Shown here piece after piece: positions 42,127 through 50,968 of a stretch of DNA of 64,000 bases. Source of the stretch: UBA7662 sp036787895. Lineage in GTDB: Bacteria > Bacteroidota > Bacteroidia > UBA7662. Each line of letters opens with the position of its first letter. The stretch's first letter is position 1. The translations under genes and the position numbers were made by a program. Below the pieces are notes generated by a model. That model was not told the origin of the DNA. It was given only the letters and a program-made list of their open reading frames with translations, and ran no database searches. The DNA is taken from positions 26,387-90,386 of the forward strand of contig DAIQOK010000013.1 of the NCBI GenBank assembly GCA_036787895.1, read 5' to 3'.

Positions 42127-42830
42127 TACTGCTGCTCCAATTAGTACTGGCGCATTTAATTGGCGATTTTTTAATACAGCCCACGGCTTGGGTAAAAGAA
42201 AAAAAACGACTCAAAATTGCCGCTCCCCAACTCTATTTACATGTGTTGGTGCATGGTTTGTTGGTTTTTGCATTGACCAACAGCTGGGAAACTGCGTTGG
42301 TCGTATTGAGCATCCACTACCTTATCGATCTGGCGAAACTCTATTTTCAGGAAGAAAAAACGGAACGGAATTGGTTCTTTTTTGACCAGCTGCTCCACCT
42401 CCTCAGTTTGCTGGTGATTTGGATCATATTTGAAAACCCTAAACTACAACTGACTGCTTTTAACCAACAACTGCTGCTGATTTACAGCACAGCTCTTGTG
42501 CTAATAAGTTATCCGACAGCCCTTATTCTCAAACAACTGCTATCGATTTGGTCGCCTTCGGCAGAAAAGGAAGGTGAAAAAACACTGGCCAATGCCGGGC
42601 AGTATATTGGGATTATAGAGCGGATATTGGTATTTGTTTTTATCGTAACCAACCACTGGGAGGCCATTGGCTTTTTGCTGGCTGCTAAATCGGTATTTCG
42701 TTTCGGAGATTTAAAACGCGCCAAAGACAGGCGTTTAACGGAATATATATTGGTGGGCACCCTCCTCAGTTTTGGCGTGGCCATATTCATCAGCATGGCA
42801 ACCCTCTATTTGTTGGGCAAAGCAGCTTAA
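42123..42830 (+). CDS. DUF3307 membrane protein
   Basis: 235 residues with six or so hydrophobic segments. The start LLLQLVLAHLIGDFLIQPTAWVKEKK with LAHLxGDFLxQ and the following HVLVHGLLVF, IHYLIDLAKLYFQ are the DUF3307 hallmarks; the conserved His and Asp residues hint at metal binding in the membrane. Translationally coupled to the SatD-like gene, and so under the same operator array. Function unknown. Its end overlaps the convergent folA by 4 bases. Confidence 0.88.
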   Translation: MILLLQLVLAHLIGDFLIQPTAWVKEKKRLKIAAPQLYLHVLVHGLLVFALTNSWETALVVLSIHYLIDLAKLYFQEEKTERNWFFFDQLLHLLSLLVIWIIFENPKLQLTAFNQQLLLIYSTALVLISYPTALILKQLLSIWSPSAEKEGEKTLANAGQYIGIIERILVFVFIVTNHWEAIGFLLAAKSVFRFGDLKRAKDRRLTEYILVGTLLSFGVAIFISMATLYLLGKAA

Positions 42831-43306
42831 GCCCGTATCAAGTCGATGAACCGGTATTTTAAGCCGGCTGTCGTTTCAAAAACCTCACTTTTATCTATTT
42901 CCCGCCATTCCTTAGCCGACAGCTCCGGAAAAAAAGTATCCCCTTCAAAATCGGCCATCACCCGGGTGAGGTATATTTTATCAGTAATTGGCAGGGCCTG
43001 CCGGTAAATTTCGCCACCGCCTATGATCATTACTTCTGGTTCGGTTTTACCCAGTGCCAAAGCTTGCTCCAAAGAAGAAACCACAGCGCAGCCTTCCACT
43101 TTAAAGTCTGGATCTCGGGTGATAATCACAAAACGCCGGCCTGGCAAGGGTTTGCCAATACTCTCATAGGTTTTACGCCCCATGATGCAAATTTTGCCCA
43201 TGGTGAGCGCTTTGAAGCGCTTCAGGTCTTCGGGTATACGCCAGAGGAGGTCGTTGTTACCTCCGATGGCATTGTTTTGAGCAGCAGCGACTAGGATTGA
43301 GTTCAA
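42827..43306 (-). CDS. folA: Dihydrofolate reductase
   Basis: 159 residues. SILVAAAQNNAIGGNNDLLWRIPEDLKRFKALTMGKICIMGRKTYESIGKPLPGRRFVIITRD is the full N-terminal DHFR signature, with LLWRIPEDL around the active-site acidic residue. VMIIGGGEIYRQALPITDKIYLTRV and the C-terminal beta strands complete it. It makes tetrahydrofolate with NADPH, recycling the dihydrofolate produced by ThyA, whose gene lies 940 bases upstream on the same strand. Confidence 0.97.
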   Translation of the reverse strand: MNSILVAAAQNNAIGGNNDLLWRIPEDLKRFKALTMGKICIMGRKTYESIGKPLPGRRFVIITRDPDFKVEGCAVVSSLEQALALGKTEPEVMIIGGGEIYRQALPITDKIYLTRVMADFEGDTFFPELSAKEWREIDKSEVFETTAGLKYRFIDLIRA

Positions 43307-43409
43307 TATTTCAAATTCAAAATTTCAAATTGCGTTGCAAAGCATTGCAATTCCCGCCAACGCGGGCAACAAAATTACGAAGTAGCAAGCGCCTTTGTGA
43401 TAAATTAGT
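43307..43409. repeat. AT-rich low-complexity tract and short palindromes
   Basis: 43310-43340 is a run of TTCAAA/AATTTC words like that at 44150-44240. Then come two self-complementary TTGCAA words and CCCGC/GCGGG at 43353-43366. It separates folA from the next upstream gene. No gene is visible. Confidence 0.45.
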
Positions 43410-44006
43410 TTACCAAACGATTTGGTTGCTGCAATGTTGGTTTAGGTGATTGGTGAGTTTTATGAGACCTTCCTTATTGGAGCTAGCTAGACTTTCAGCA
43501 GCGATATTACATTGGGACAAAAGGAGCTGAACTACTTTGGTGATGGTTGCCGCATCTAATTCGATCATTTTACCGGCTTGCCACCAGTAAAATGTTTCTG
43601 TTCTTACTCTTTCAAAACTTTCATCCGTTTCTATTTCCTCGAATAATGTCCGTTGAAGCAAAAGGATTGGCCCATGGGTTAAAATCCTCAGGTGTTCAGG
43701 TTCACTTGTGTTGAAGGCATGAATCAGGAAAGCCTGGTCATTTATCCTAAATGCCTCAATATTTGCTAATTCAGTACGGGAAAACTTCCGCTTGTGGAGA
43801 CCGGTTCGGAATGCTACAGCGGTAAATCTGCCATTCCTCATGGAATATAAGCCTCTGCCTTTCACAAATAGGGTATCCGGCTGATTTTTTAAGACGAAAT
43901 AATCAGGAAACTGGTATGTTTTTCTTGGTACTTTTTGTTGAATACTTTGCCCATGCAAAACATGGCTAAAGAGCAGGAAAAAGGCGAAAATGGCGAGATA
44001 GCGCAT
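43410..44006 (-). CDS. Secreted hypothetical protein between thyA and folA
   Basis: 198 residues from ATG 44006, where a signal peptide begins (RYLAIFAFFLLFSHVLHGQ). The mature part is a mixed alpha/beta protein with KTYQFPDYFVLKNQPDTLFVKGRGLYSMRNGRF and a helical C-terminus (TKVVQLLLSQCNIAAESLASSNKEGLIKLTNHLNQHC). Two cysteines near the end could form a disulfide. I recognise no family, and nothing links it to folate metabolism other than location. Confidence 0.65.
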   Translation of the reverse strand: MRYLAIFAFFLLFSHVLHGQSIQQKVPRKTYQFPDYFVLKNQPDTLFVKGRGLYSMRNGRFTAVAFRTGLHKRKFSRTELANIEAFRINDQAFLIHAFNTSEPEHLRILTHGPILLLQRTLFEEIETDESFERVRTETFYWWQAGKMIELDAATITKVVQLLLSQCNIAAESLASSNKEGLIKLTNHLNQHCSNQIVW

Positions 44007-44149
44007 TGTAAGCCGACCAGTTTTAATAGTTAAGAGGCCACATCTAAAGAAACCTGCTTCAGTCGATGGTCGATTGTCCTTGCCATACATAATCGATTAT
44101 GGACTCAACGGTAACTCAAGACTGAACTAAAATACTCCTTTTAAACAAC

Positions 44150-44240
44150 ACTTCAAAAATTCAAAATTGCCTTAAATCAGTTCAAAATTTCAAATTCAAA
44201 ATTGCTCAAGCACTAATTTGGAATTTGAAATTTTCAATTT
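44150..44240. repeat. AT-rich inverted repeat upstream of thyA stop
   Basis: Words TTCAAAATTTCAAATTC (about 44190) and GAATTTGAAATTTTCAATTT (about 44221) form two arms of an imperfect long inverted repeat around a ~20-base loop. Similar words occur at 43310 and near 25808. It may serve as a weak terminator for thyA or be a dispersed palindromic sequence. Confidence 0.5.
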
Positions 44241-44244
44241 TGAA

Positions 44245-45039
44245 TTAAACCGCCACCGGCGCCTTGATGTGCGGATGCGGATTATAATCTACCAGCTCAA
44301 AATCTTCGAATTTGAAGTCGAAAATACCCTTTACAGCAGGATTAATTTTCATTTGTGGTAGCGGTCTGAAATCGCGGCTGAGCTGCAATTCGGTTTGTTC
44401 GAGGTGATTCAGATACAAATGGGCATCGCCGAAAGTATGGATAAAATCGCCGGGTTCCAGCTCGCAAACCTGAGCGACCATCATGGTCAATAAGGCGTAA
44501 GAGGCAATATTAAAAGGTACACCCAGGAAAATATCTGCAGAACGCTGATAGAGCTGGCAGCTGAGTTTACCATCGGCCACATAAAATTGAAAAAAGGCAT
44601 GACAAGGCGGTAAAGCCATGTTTTCAATCTCGCCCACATTCCAGGCCGAAACGATGATGCGGCGGGAATCGGGATTTTTTTTGAGGGTATTGATGACCTG
44701 ACTGATCTGATCGATGTGGCGACCATCGGCGGTTGGCCAGCTGCGCCATTGGTAACCGTAAACCGGACCCAGTTCGCCTCTTTCATCCGCCCACTCATCC
44801 CAGATGCTTACGCCGTTTTCTTTGAGATAGGCAATATTGGTTTCACCTTTCAGAAACCACAATAATTCGTGCAATATGGAGCGTAAATGGAGCTTTTTGG
44901 TCGTAACCATTGGAAAACCTTCCGACAGATCAAACCGCATTTGATAGCCAAAAACGCTGAGGGTGCCGGTGCCGGTGCGGTCGTCTTTGCGTGCCCCGTT
45001 TTCGAGCACATGGCGCATAAGGTCGTGGTATTGTTTCAT
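44245..45039 (-). CDS. thyA: Thymidylate synthase
   Basis: 264 residues from ATG 45039, the same length as the E. coli enzyme. The catalytic cysteine is C146 in ALPPCHAFFQF, at the E. coli position. DDRTGTGTLSVFGYQMRF, DSRRIIVSAWNV, QLYQRSADIFLGVPFNIASYALL and HTFGDAHLYLNHLEQ are all conserved, as is the HPHIKAPVAV C-terminus. It methylates dUMP to dTMP and produces dihydrofolate, which FolA recycles. Confidence 0.98.
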   Translation of the reverse strand: MKQYHDLMRHVLENGARKDDRTGTGTLSVFGYQMRFDLSEGFPMVTTKKLHLRSILHELLWFLKGETNIAYLKENGVSIWDEWADERGELGPVYGYQWRSWPTADGRHIDQISQVINTLKKNPDSRRIIVSAWNVGEIENMALPPCHAFFQFYVADGKLSCQLYQRSADIFLGVPFNIASYALLTMMVAQVCELEPGDFIHTFGDAHLYLNHLEQTELQLSRDFRPLPQMKINPAVKGIFDFKFEDFELVDYNPHPHIKAPVAV

Positions 45040-45181
45040 AATTATCCGATGAACGAAAGTAGAAAATGCGGCAGTATAAAAATACACGGCTTATTCACAA
45101 TGATGGCTTGTTGGAAACTCACACCTTTTAACAGCCACATAAACGCTCCTTTGCGTAATTTAGGGTTCGAAATTTGATTTT

Positions 45182-47380
45182 ATGATGCGAAATTTTCTGA
45201 TCGGCCTCTTGCTTGCCGGTTGTAGTTTAACTACCTCGGCGCAGAATAAGCCAGCCACAAATAGCAGCTCCCTGACGTTGAAGGATGTCATTGCGAGCAA
45301 TAAGTTCAGTGCCAGATCACTTTACGGTGTAAACCCAATGAAAGATGGCAAAAGTTATGCTTCTATTGTTTATCAGCCTGCACAGGCGCTTGTACTGTAT
45401 GATTTTGCCAGCGGCAAGGCCATTGATACGCTGTTGAAGCGCGATTGGCTCACACCTGAGGACAGCAGCAAAGCCATCAATTTTGGTGGATATACGCCTA
45501 ATGCCGATGAATCGATGTTTTTGTTGAGCACCGATGCCGAACAGATTTATCGCCATTCGAGCCGCGAAAACAACTTCGTCTTCGACAAAAAAACCAAAAG
45601 TCTGAAGGCGCTTTCGCCCAATGGCAAACAGGCCTATGCAACTTTTTCTCCCGACGGCAAAAAAGTTGGTTTCATGAGAGAAAACAATCTTTTCATCAAA
45701 GATCTGACTACCGGCAATGAGCTACAGTTTACCTTCGACGGGAAACAGAATGAAATCATTAACGGAGGAACCGACTGGGTGTATGAAGAAGAATTCGGCT
45801 TTACCCGTGCATTTTTCTGGTCGCCCGACAGCAAAAACATCTTCTTTTACCGCTTCGATGAAAAAGCAGTTCCGGAATTTGTGATGCCCATTTACGACGG
45901 CCTCTACCCTACCAATTTCACCTTCAAATACCCCAAGGCCGGAGAAAAAAATGCAACTGTTACCCTGCATTTGTACAATGTGGATAGTAAAGTCACCCGC
46001 AAGATTGAAGTCGGCAGCGGCATCGAATATGTTGCCCGTGCCGGTTGGACCAAAGACGCCAATACAGCCTGGTTTCAGCGGTTGAATCGCCATCAGAACA
46101 AATTGGAGTTGGTGTTGGTAGATGCGCGAGATGGTAGCACACGTGTAATTCTAACCGAAACTGATGCCGCCTGGGTTGATGTTGAAGACGACCTGACTTT
46201 TTTGCAGGACGGCAAAAAATTCATCTGGAGCAGCGAAAAGAGCGGTTTTAAACATTTGTACCTCTATGATTTAAGTGGCGCAGAGTTGGGTGCGATTACC
46301 CAAGGCAATTGGGATGTGACCAACTTTTACGGTGTAGATGAAGTGAATGGTGTTGTTTATTTCCAGGCCGCTGAACCGAACCCCATGTCGCGTATGGTGT
46401 ATGCGGTAAAACTGGATGGCAGTGGGCTGACCAAAATCAGCAGCAATGCCGGTAAAAACAGCGCGACATTCAGCAAAAACTTCAGTCATTATATCAATTA
46501 CCATACAGATGCAAACAACCCGGTTGTAGTCACCGTACATGACAATACCGGCAAACAAATTCGTATGGTGCAGGACAATGCCGATTTAAAAAAGACACTC
46601 GCTGCTCACAAACTGGCAAAAAAGGAATTTTTCAGCTTTACCAATGCCAGCGGTGTAAGTTTGAATGGCTGGATGCTGAAACCAGCCGTCATGACACCTA
46701 AGAAAAAATATCCGGTGCTGCTTTACGTATATGGTGGCCCGGGAAGTCAAACCGTTGATGAGTCGTTTGGCTCCTATTATATGTACTTCCAATACCTTGT
46801 GCAACAAGGTTATGTGGTAGTATCAGTGGATAATCAGGGAACCGGTGCACGTGGTCGTGCTTTCAAAAAAGTGACCTACCAACAACTCGGCAAGTATGAG
46901 ATAGAAGACCAGATCGACGCTGCCAAATATTTGGCTAGCCTTCCCTATGTTGATGCCAAAAACATAGCGATGTTTGGCTGGAGTTATGGCGGTTATATGA
47001 GTTCGCTGGCTGTGACTAAAGGTGCCGACGTATTCAAAGCCGGCGTAGCAGTTGCCCCTGTCATCAACTGGCGTTTTTACGACACCATCTATACCGAAAG
47101 GTATATGCGTACGCCTCAGGAAAATCCGGAAGGCTACGACGACAACAGTCCAAGCTCACATGCCGACAAACTCAAAGGGCCGTATTTACTCATTCATGGC
47201 ACCGCCGACGACAATGTGCATTACCAAAACAGTATGGTCATGGTTCAAAAGCTGGTCAATGCCAACAAACAATTTGATTTTATGGCCTATCCCGACAAAA
47301 ACCATGGCATAGGTGGTGGCAATACCCGCTTGCAGTTGTTTACCAAAATCACCGACTTCCTGAATGCCAACCTGAAATAA
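45182..47380 (+). CDS. S9 family dipeptidyl-peptidase IV-like protease
   Basis: 732 residues with ATG at 45182 (a second ATG follows directly). The signal peptide MMRNFLIGLLLAGCSLTTSAQ contains LLAGC, so it could be a lipoprotein, though cleavage at TSAQ is also possible. Residues about 30-490 form the DPP-IV beta-propeller (including DWVYEEEFGFTRAFFWSPDS with the paired glutamates that bind the substrate N-terminus). The catalytic triad is S601 in GWSYGGYMSS, D676 in HGTADDNVH and H708 in KNHGIGG. It releases N-terminal dipeptides, usually after Pro or Ala, in the periplasm. Two peptide transporters lie next to it. Confidence 0.94.
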   Translation: MMRNFLIGLLLAGCSLTTSAQNKPATNSSSLTLKDVIASNKFSARSLYGVNPMKDGKSYASIVYQPAQALVLYDFASGKAIDTLLKRDWLTPEDSSKAINFGGYTPNADESMFLLSTDAEQIYRHSSRENNFVFDKKTKSLKALSPNGKQAYATFSPDGKKVGFMRENNLFIKDLTTGNELQFTFDGKQNEIINGGTDWVYEEEFGFTRAFFWSPDSKNIFFYRFDEKAVPEFVMPIYDGLYPTNFTFKYPKAGEKNATVTLHLYNVDSKVTRKIEVGSGIEYVARAGWTKDANTAWFQRLNRHQNKLELVLVDARDGSTRVILTETDAAWVDVEDDLTFLQDGKKFIWSSEKSGFKHLYLYDLSGAELGAITQGNWDVTNFYGVDEVNGVVYFQAAEPNPMSRMVYAVKLDGSGLTKISSNAGKNSATFSKNFSHYINYHTDANNPVVVTVHDNTGKQIRMVQDNADLKKTLAAHKLAKKEFFSFTNASGVSLNGWMLKPAVMTPKKKYPVLLYVYGGPGSQTVDESFGSYYMYFQYLVQQGYVVVSVDNQGTGARGRAFKKVTYQQLGKYEIEDQIDAAKYLASLPYVDAKNIAMFGWSYGGYMSSLAVTKGADVFKAGVAVAPVINWRFYDTIYTERYMRTPQENPEGYDDNSPSSHADKLKGPYLLIHGTADDNVHYQNSMVMVQKLVNANKQFDFMAYPDKNHGIGGGNTRLQLFTKITDFLNANLK

Positions 47381-47398
47381 GTCTTCTCTCTAGTCAAT

Positions 47399-47432
47399 AA
47401 AAAAGGCCTTTCCGCTTGGAAAGGCCTTTTTT
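47399..47432. terminator. Bidirectional terminator
   Basis: AAAAGGCCTTTCC and GGAAAGGCCTTTT at 47401-47430 are perfect 13-base arms with a 4-base loop and A/T tails on both sides. It serves the peptidase (plus) and the POT transporter (minus). Confidence 0.93.
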
Positions 47433-47451
47433 ACTGTGGAAGTAGCTCGGT

Positions 47452-48975
47452 TTATTTCACATCACCCATCAGCTTGCGCATCAATGGGGAAATGACGATG
47501 AGTACCACGCCGGCAATTACAGCATACAGGGCGAATTGTTTGTAGCCATCGGTGTAAGAGATCAATTTGTCCATGGCTGTGGCATTCTCCACATCTGAAA
47601 CAATACTGGCGCCGAACAAACCGGCGACATACTGTCCGTAGGCGCTAGCCAGAAACCACATCCCCATCATATTGCCCTGAAGGCGCTTGGGAGAGAGTTT
47701 GGTCATGATCGACAAGCCAATTGGCGACAGACAAAGTTCTCCCAAGGTAACTACGAAATAGGCCATGGTGAAAATGTCGAGTGAGACAATACCTGAAACG
47801 GAAGCAAAAAGGCGGGTCGCATAAAAAATGTAGAAAGCGCCACCCAAAAGCAAAAAGCCCAGGCCGAATTTAACAACCGTATTCGGTTCGATTTTACGTT
47901 TGGCCATGAAAATCCACAATAGACCGACCAATGGGGCGAACATGATTACGAAAAGAGAATTTGCGGAGTTATTGACGCCATTCGGATCAAGTTGAATAAA
48001 GCCAAGCAGCTTGTTATCCAGATTGTTGGCGGCAAAAAGACTGAGTGAGCCACCAGCCTGTTCGAAAATCGCCCAGAAGACCACCGAAAAAAGGATGAAC
48101 AGCAAAGCTGCGATCAGCTTTTTCACTTCGTCGAAGGTGTGTTTCGACATCTCATAAATGAGATACAATAAGCTAAATGGCCCGATGATGTACATAAACC
48201 AGTCGGTATACTGCGTATTCGACACCATAGTAATAATCATCGGAATCGACAGCAAGCCGCCTATATAGACCGCATATTCTTGCCATTTTTTCTTGTTTTT
48301 CACTGGTTCAACTGCACCTTCATTCGCAGCTTCAAAAGGTGACAGACCAATAGGCCCCATACTTTTGCGGGTAAATACGAAGGTGATCAGGCTGATGGTC
48401 ATTACAAGTGCTACAAGCCCGAAAGCCACATTCCAGCGGGCCGATTCGGCCACCAAACCCGACAACAAAGTGCCTTTGCCGATGGAGATACAAGCATAAC
48501 CACCCAGCAAAGCGCCTAGGTTGATACCTGCATAAAAAAGTGAAAAACCAGCATCACGTCGCGGGTCATCCTTTTTGTATAATGCCCCTACCATGGTAGA
48601 GATATTCGGTTTAAAAAAGCCGGTCCCGATAATATTGAAACTCAAACCCAAAAAGAAAAACTCTTTCGGATCTACCATTAAAATCAAACTTCCCGTAATC
48701 ATCAACAAGCCACCCCAAAACAGCGACCGTTGGAAGCCAAGTATCCTATCGGCGAACAAACCGCCGATGAAGGTAAAGGCATACACAAAAGCCTGGGTGG
48801 CGCCATACTGCAGATTGGCTGCTTTTTCGTCCATGAACAGTTGGTTCACCATAAAAAAGGTGAGCATACCGCGCATGCCGTAGAAACTGAATCGTTCCCA
48901 CATTTCGGAGAGGAAGAGGTACCAAAGTTGTTTGGGGTACTTTCCCTCAAAGTTTTGAATCGCTTCTAATTGCAT
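47452..48975 (-). CDS. POT-family proton:peptide symporter, copy 1
   Basis: 507 residues with about 14 membrane helices. LSEMWERFSFYGMRGMLTFFMV at residues 23-44 is the POT ExxERF motif, and NLGALLGGYACISIGKGT with GFSLFYAGINLGALLGG the PTR2 motif. KRLQGNMMGMWFLASAYGQYVAG is also conserved. It imports di- and tripeptides with protons. Together with the neighbouring DPP-IV-like enzyme it makes a plausible peptide-use module. The second copy is directly upstream on the same strand. Confidence 0.94.
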   Translation of the reverse strand: MQLEAIQNFEGKYPKQLWYLFLSEMWERFSFYGMRGMLTFFMVNQLFMDEKAANLQYGATQAFVYAFTFIGGLFADRILGFQRSLFWGGLLMITGSLILMVDPKEFFFLGLSFNIIGTGFFKPNISTMVGALYKKDDPRRDAGFSLFYAGINLGALLGGYACISIGKGTLLSGLVAESARWNVAFGLVALVMTISLITFVFTRKSMGPIGLSPFEAANEGAVEPVKNKKKWQEYAVYIGGLLSIPMIITMVSNTQYTDWFMYIIGPFSLLYLIYEMSKHTFDEVKKLIAALLFILFSVVFWAIFEQAGGSLSLFAANNLDNKLLGFIQLDPNGVNNSANSLFVIMFAPLVGLLWIFMAKRKIEPNTVVKFGLGFLLLGGAFYIFYATRLFASVSGIVSLDIFTMAYFVVTLGELCLSPIGLSIMTKLSPKRLQGNMMGMWFLASAYGQYVAGLFGASIVSDVENATAMDKLISYTDGYKQFALYAVIAGVVLIVISPLMRKLMGDVK

Positions 48976-49004
48976 ATCAAAAAAATTAAAGGGCTAAAAT
49001 GAAC

Positions 49005-49030
49005 AAAACCCCCGATAGGTCGAGGGTTTC
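49005..49030. terminator. Terminator of POT copy 2
   Basis: AAAACCCCCGATAGGTCGAGGGTTTCG folds as AACCCTCGA/TCGGGGGTT on the minus strand, followed by TTTTGTTC. It lies about 20 bases past the stop of the 49050 gene. Confidence 0.6.
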
Positions 49031-49049
49031 GTTGGTGCTATTTGAGAAA

Positions 49050-50765
49050 TTATTTCACGTTGTTTTCGCGCATTACGCCGTTCATCCATTTCAGCATGAC
49101 GATCATCACGGTTGCGGCAACCATCACGAGCGCAAAATTGAGCAAGAAGAAGTTTTCTTTTTGGTCGATAGTCTCCCACAAACCGCTGAGCATACCCGAT
49201 AATTTATTGCCTACGCTAATCGCCAAGAAAAAGCCGCCCATCATCAAGGCAGTAATGCGAGGGGGTGACAATTTGGAAACGAGAGAAAGTCCCATAGGCG
49301 ACAAACACAATTCGCCCACCGTTATTACTCCGTAAGATGCGATGAGCCACATCGAGCCGGCTTTGCCGGTCATGTCGTTGGTGGCAAATACAGCACCTAC
49401 CATCACCAAAGCCGACAAAGCCGTTATCACCAAACCAATCGCAATTTTGGAAGGGGTACTGGGTTCGCGCTTGCGGCTGCGCATGAAGCCGAATATACCC
49501 ACAACCACCGGAGTAAGCACTACTACCCAAAAGGGGTTAATTGACTGATACAACTCTGTGGAATATAACTTCAGGTTTTCGCCTTGGGCGGGGATTTGGT
49601 CGGCAGGAAGTGTCGCAAAATATTTGCGTGACTTTTCGAGCTGATTGATGCTAAAGGAGTATTCGCCTTTGGCTTTTATTTCCTCGCGTGAAATCGCGGG
49701 CATGGCAGCTTCCTTTGCTCGCATATCGGCAATAATGGCATCAAATTCATCTTGCGGTGCAGAAACAATCTCGTTGTTCACCACCACTTGTGCCATACCA
49801 ACTTTATCGGCTACAGCAGCCACGCCCTCCGACATCTCGCGGTTGGTATGGTCTTCGGCCCAAACGGTTAGTGCATCACCATTTTGGTGGAAGATGGCAA
49901 AAAAGAGGATGATGCACATGAAGGCTGCCAACAAAGCTTTGATGGCGCGTCTTTCTCTGGCCTCCGATTTAAAAGCGAGGTAGATAAAGAAAGTAATTAC
50001 TGGCAGACAGCCAAAAATGAAGGCATCATTGGTGTCGGTTCCGAGCAAATTTCCGGGAATGAGGTAGCCAAGTATGCCGAAAATGAACATGGGCAGAACA
50101 GTCATAGAGAGTATACGCCCGGTCGACATATCGCCTTTCTGCAACGGCTTCACCACATCCACATGTTTGATGTGTTTAGTACCCAACAGGAAGATGACCA
50201 CACCCAGTAACATACCTACGCCAGCTGCTGCAAAAGCATGGCCCCAGCCGTAGTTGATGCGCATATAAGCTGCAACAAAGTTGCACACGAAGGCACCTAT
50301 ATTAATGCCCATATAAAAGATGTTGTAGCCGGCATCTTTTTTATCCTTCATATCGTCGCCGCTGTACAGATTACCAACGAGTGTTGAAATATTGGGTTTA
50401 AAAAAACCATTGCCCAAAATGATGCAAAGCAAACCGAGATAAAAGGAGGTTACATCATGTATCGAGAGCAGAAAATAACCAGCAGCCATCGACAATCCGC
50501 CCAAAACAATGGCTTTGCGGTAGCCGAGTATACGGTCGGCGAGCAAACCACCAATAAATGGGGTGAGATAAACGAGTCCAAGGTAAGTGCCATAGATATC
50601 GGACTTTTTAACGGCATCGAAGCCCATGCCGCCATTGTTCCAGCCATCGAGCATGTATAAAGAGAAGATGCCAAGCATCAAGTAGTAGCCAAATCGCTCC
50701 CACATTTCTGTGGCGAACAAATACCATAGCCCGGTAGGATGGCCTTTCTTCACTGCGTTTTCCAT
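49050..50765 (-). CDS. POT-family proton:peptide symporter, copy 2
   Basis: 571 residues. ATEMWERFGYYLMLGIFSLYML carries the ExxERF motif, and YNIFYMGINIGAFVCNFVAAYM the PTR2 motif. It is longer than copy 1 because of an extramembrane insertion at residues about 295-410 (AVADKVGMAQVVVNNEIVSAPQDEFDAIIADM ... ATLPADQIPAQGENLKLYSTELYQ), a periplasmic-domain-like region between two helices that copy 1 lacks. The two copies are clearly divergent paralogues, not a recent duplication, and probably differ in substrate range. Confidence 0.93.
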   Translation of the reverse strand: MENAVKKGHPTGLWYLFATEMWERFGYYLMLGIFSLYMLDGWNNGGMGFDAVKKSDIYGTYLGLVYLTPFIGGLLADRILGYRKAIVLGGLSMAAGYFLLSIHDVTSFYLGLLCIILGNGFFKPNISTLVGNLYSGDDMKDKKDAGYNIFYMGINIGAFVCNFVAAYMRINYGWGHAFAAAGVGMLLGVVIFLLGTKHIKHVDVVKPLQKGDMSTGRILSMTVLPMFIFGILGYLIPGNLLGTDTNDAFIFGCLPVITFFIYLAFKSEARERRAIKALLAAFMCIILFFAIFHQNGDALTVWAEDHTNREMSEGVAAVADKVGMAQVVVNNEIVSAPQDEFDAIIADMRAKEAAMPAISREEIKAKGEYSFSINQLEKSRKYFATLPADQIPAQGENLKLYSTELYQSINPFWVVVLTPVVVGIFGFMRSRKREPSTPSKIAIGLVITALSALVMVGAVFATNDMTGKAGSMWLIASYGVITVGELCLSPMGLSLVSKLSPPRITALMMGGFFLAISVGNKLSGMLSGLWETIDQKENFFLLNFALVMVAATVMIVMLKWMNGVMRENNVK

Positions 50766-50900
50766 AAGTTCGTTCAGGTTTATCAGCCGAATATACTATA
50801 AAATCAGTTTGAGCTGCTCTAATCGAAACTTTCTTACAGGTAGAGCTTCAGTTTCATAAAGCTCAGCTGTCCTAATCTTCAGAATTTCCAACTCAATCCT

Positions 50901-50932
50901 AAAAAAAGGGGGAGCTGTGCTCCCCCTTTTTT
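50901..50932. terminator. Terminator of the fasciclin gene (and opposite strand)
   Basis: AAAAAAGGGGGAG pairs with CTCCCCCTTTTTT around CTGTG at 50901-50932, with runs on both sides. The next gene (minus) ends at 50969. Confidence 0.9.
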
Positions 50933-50968
50933 AGTGGCCTACCACCATTTATCATCGGTATTTGGTCG

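Noticed and set aside
43331..43350. Two TTGCAA words near folA resembling the Fur-type operator
   Set aside because: The cores are 4 bases apart instead of 5, outside a recognisable promoter, in a low-complexity tract.
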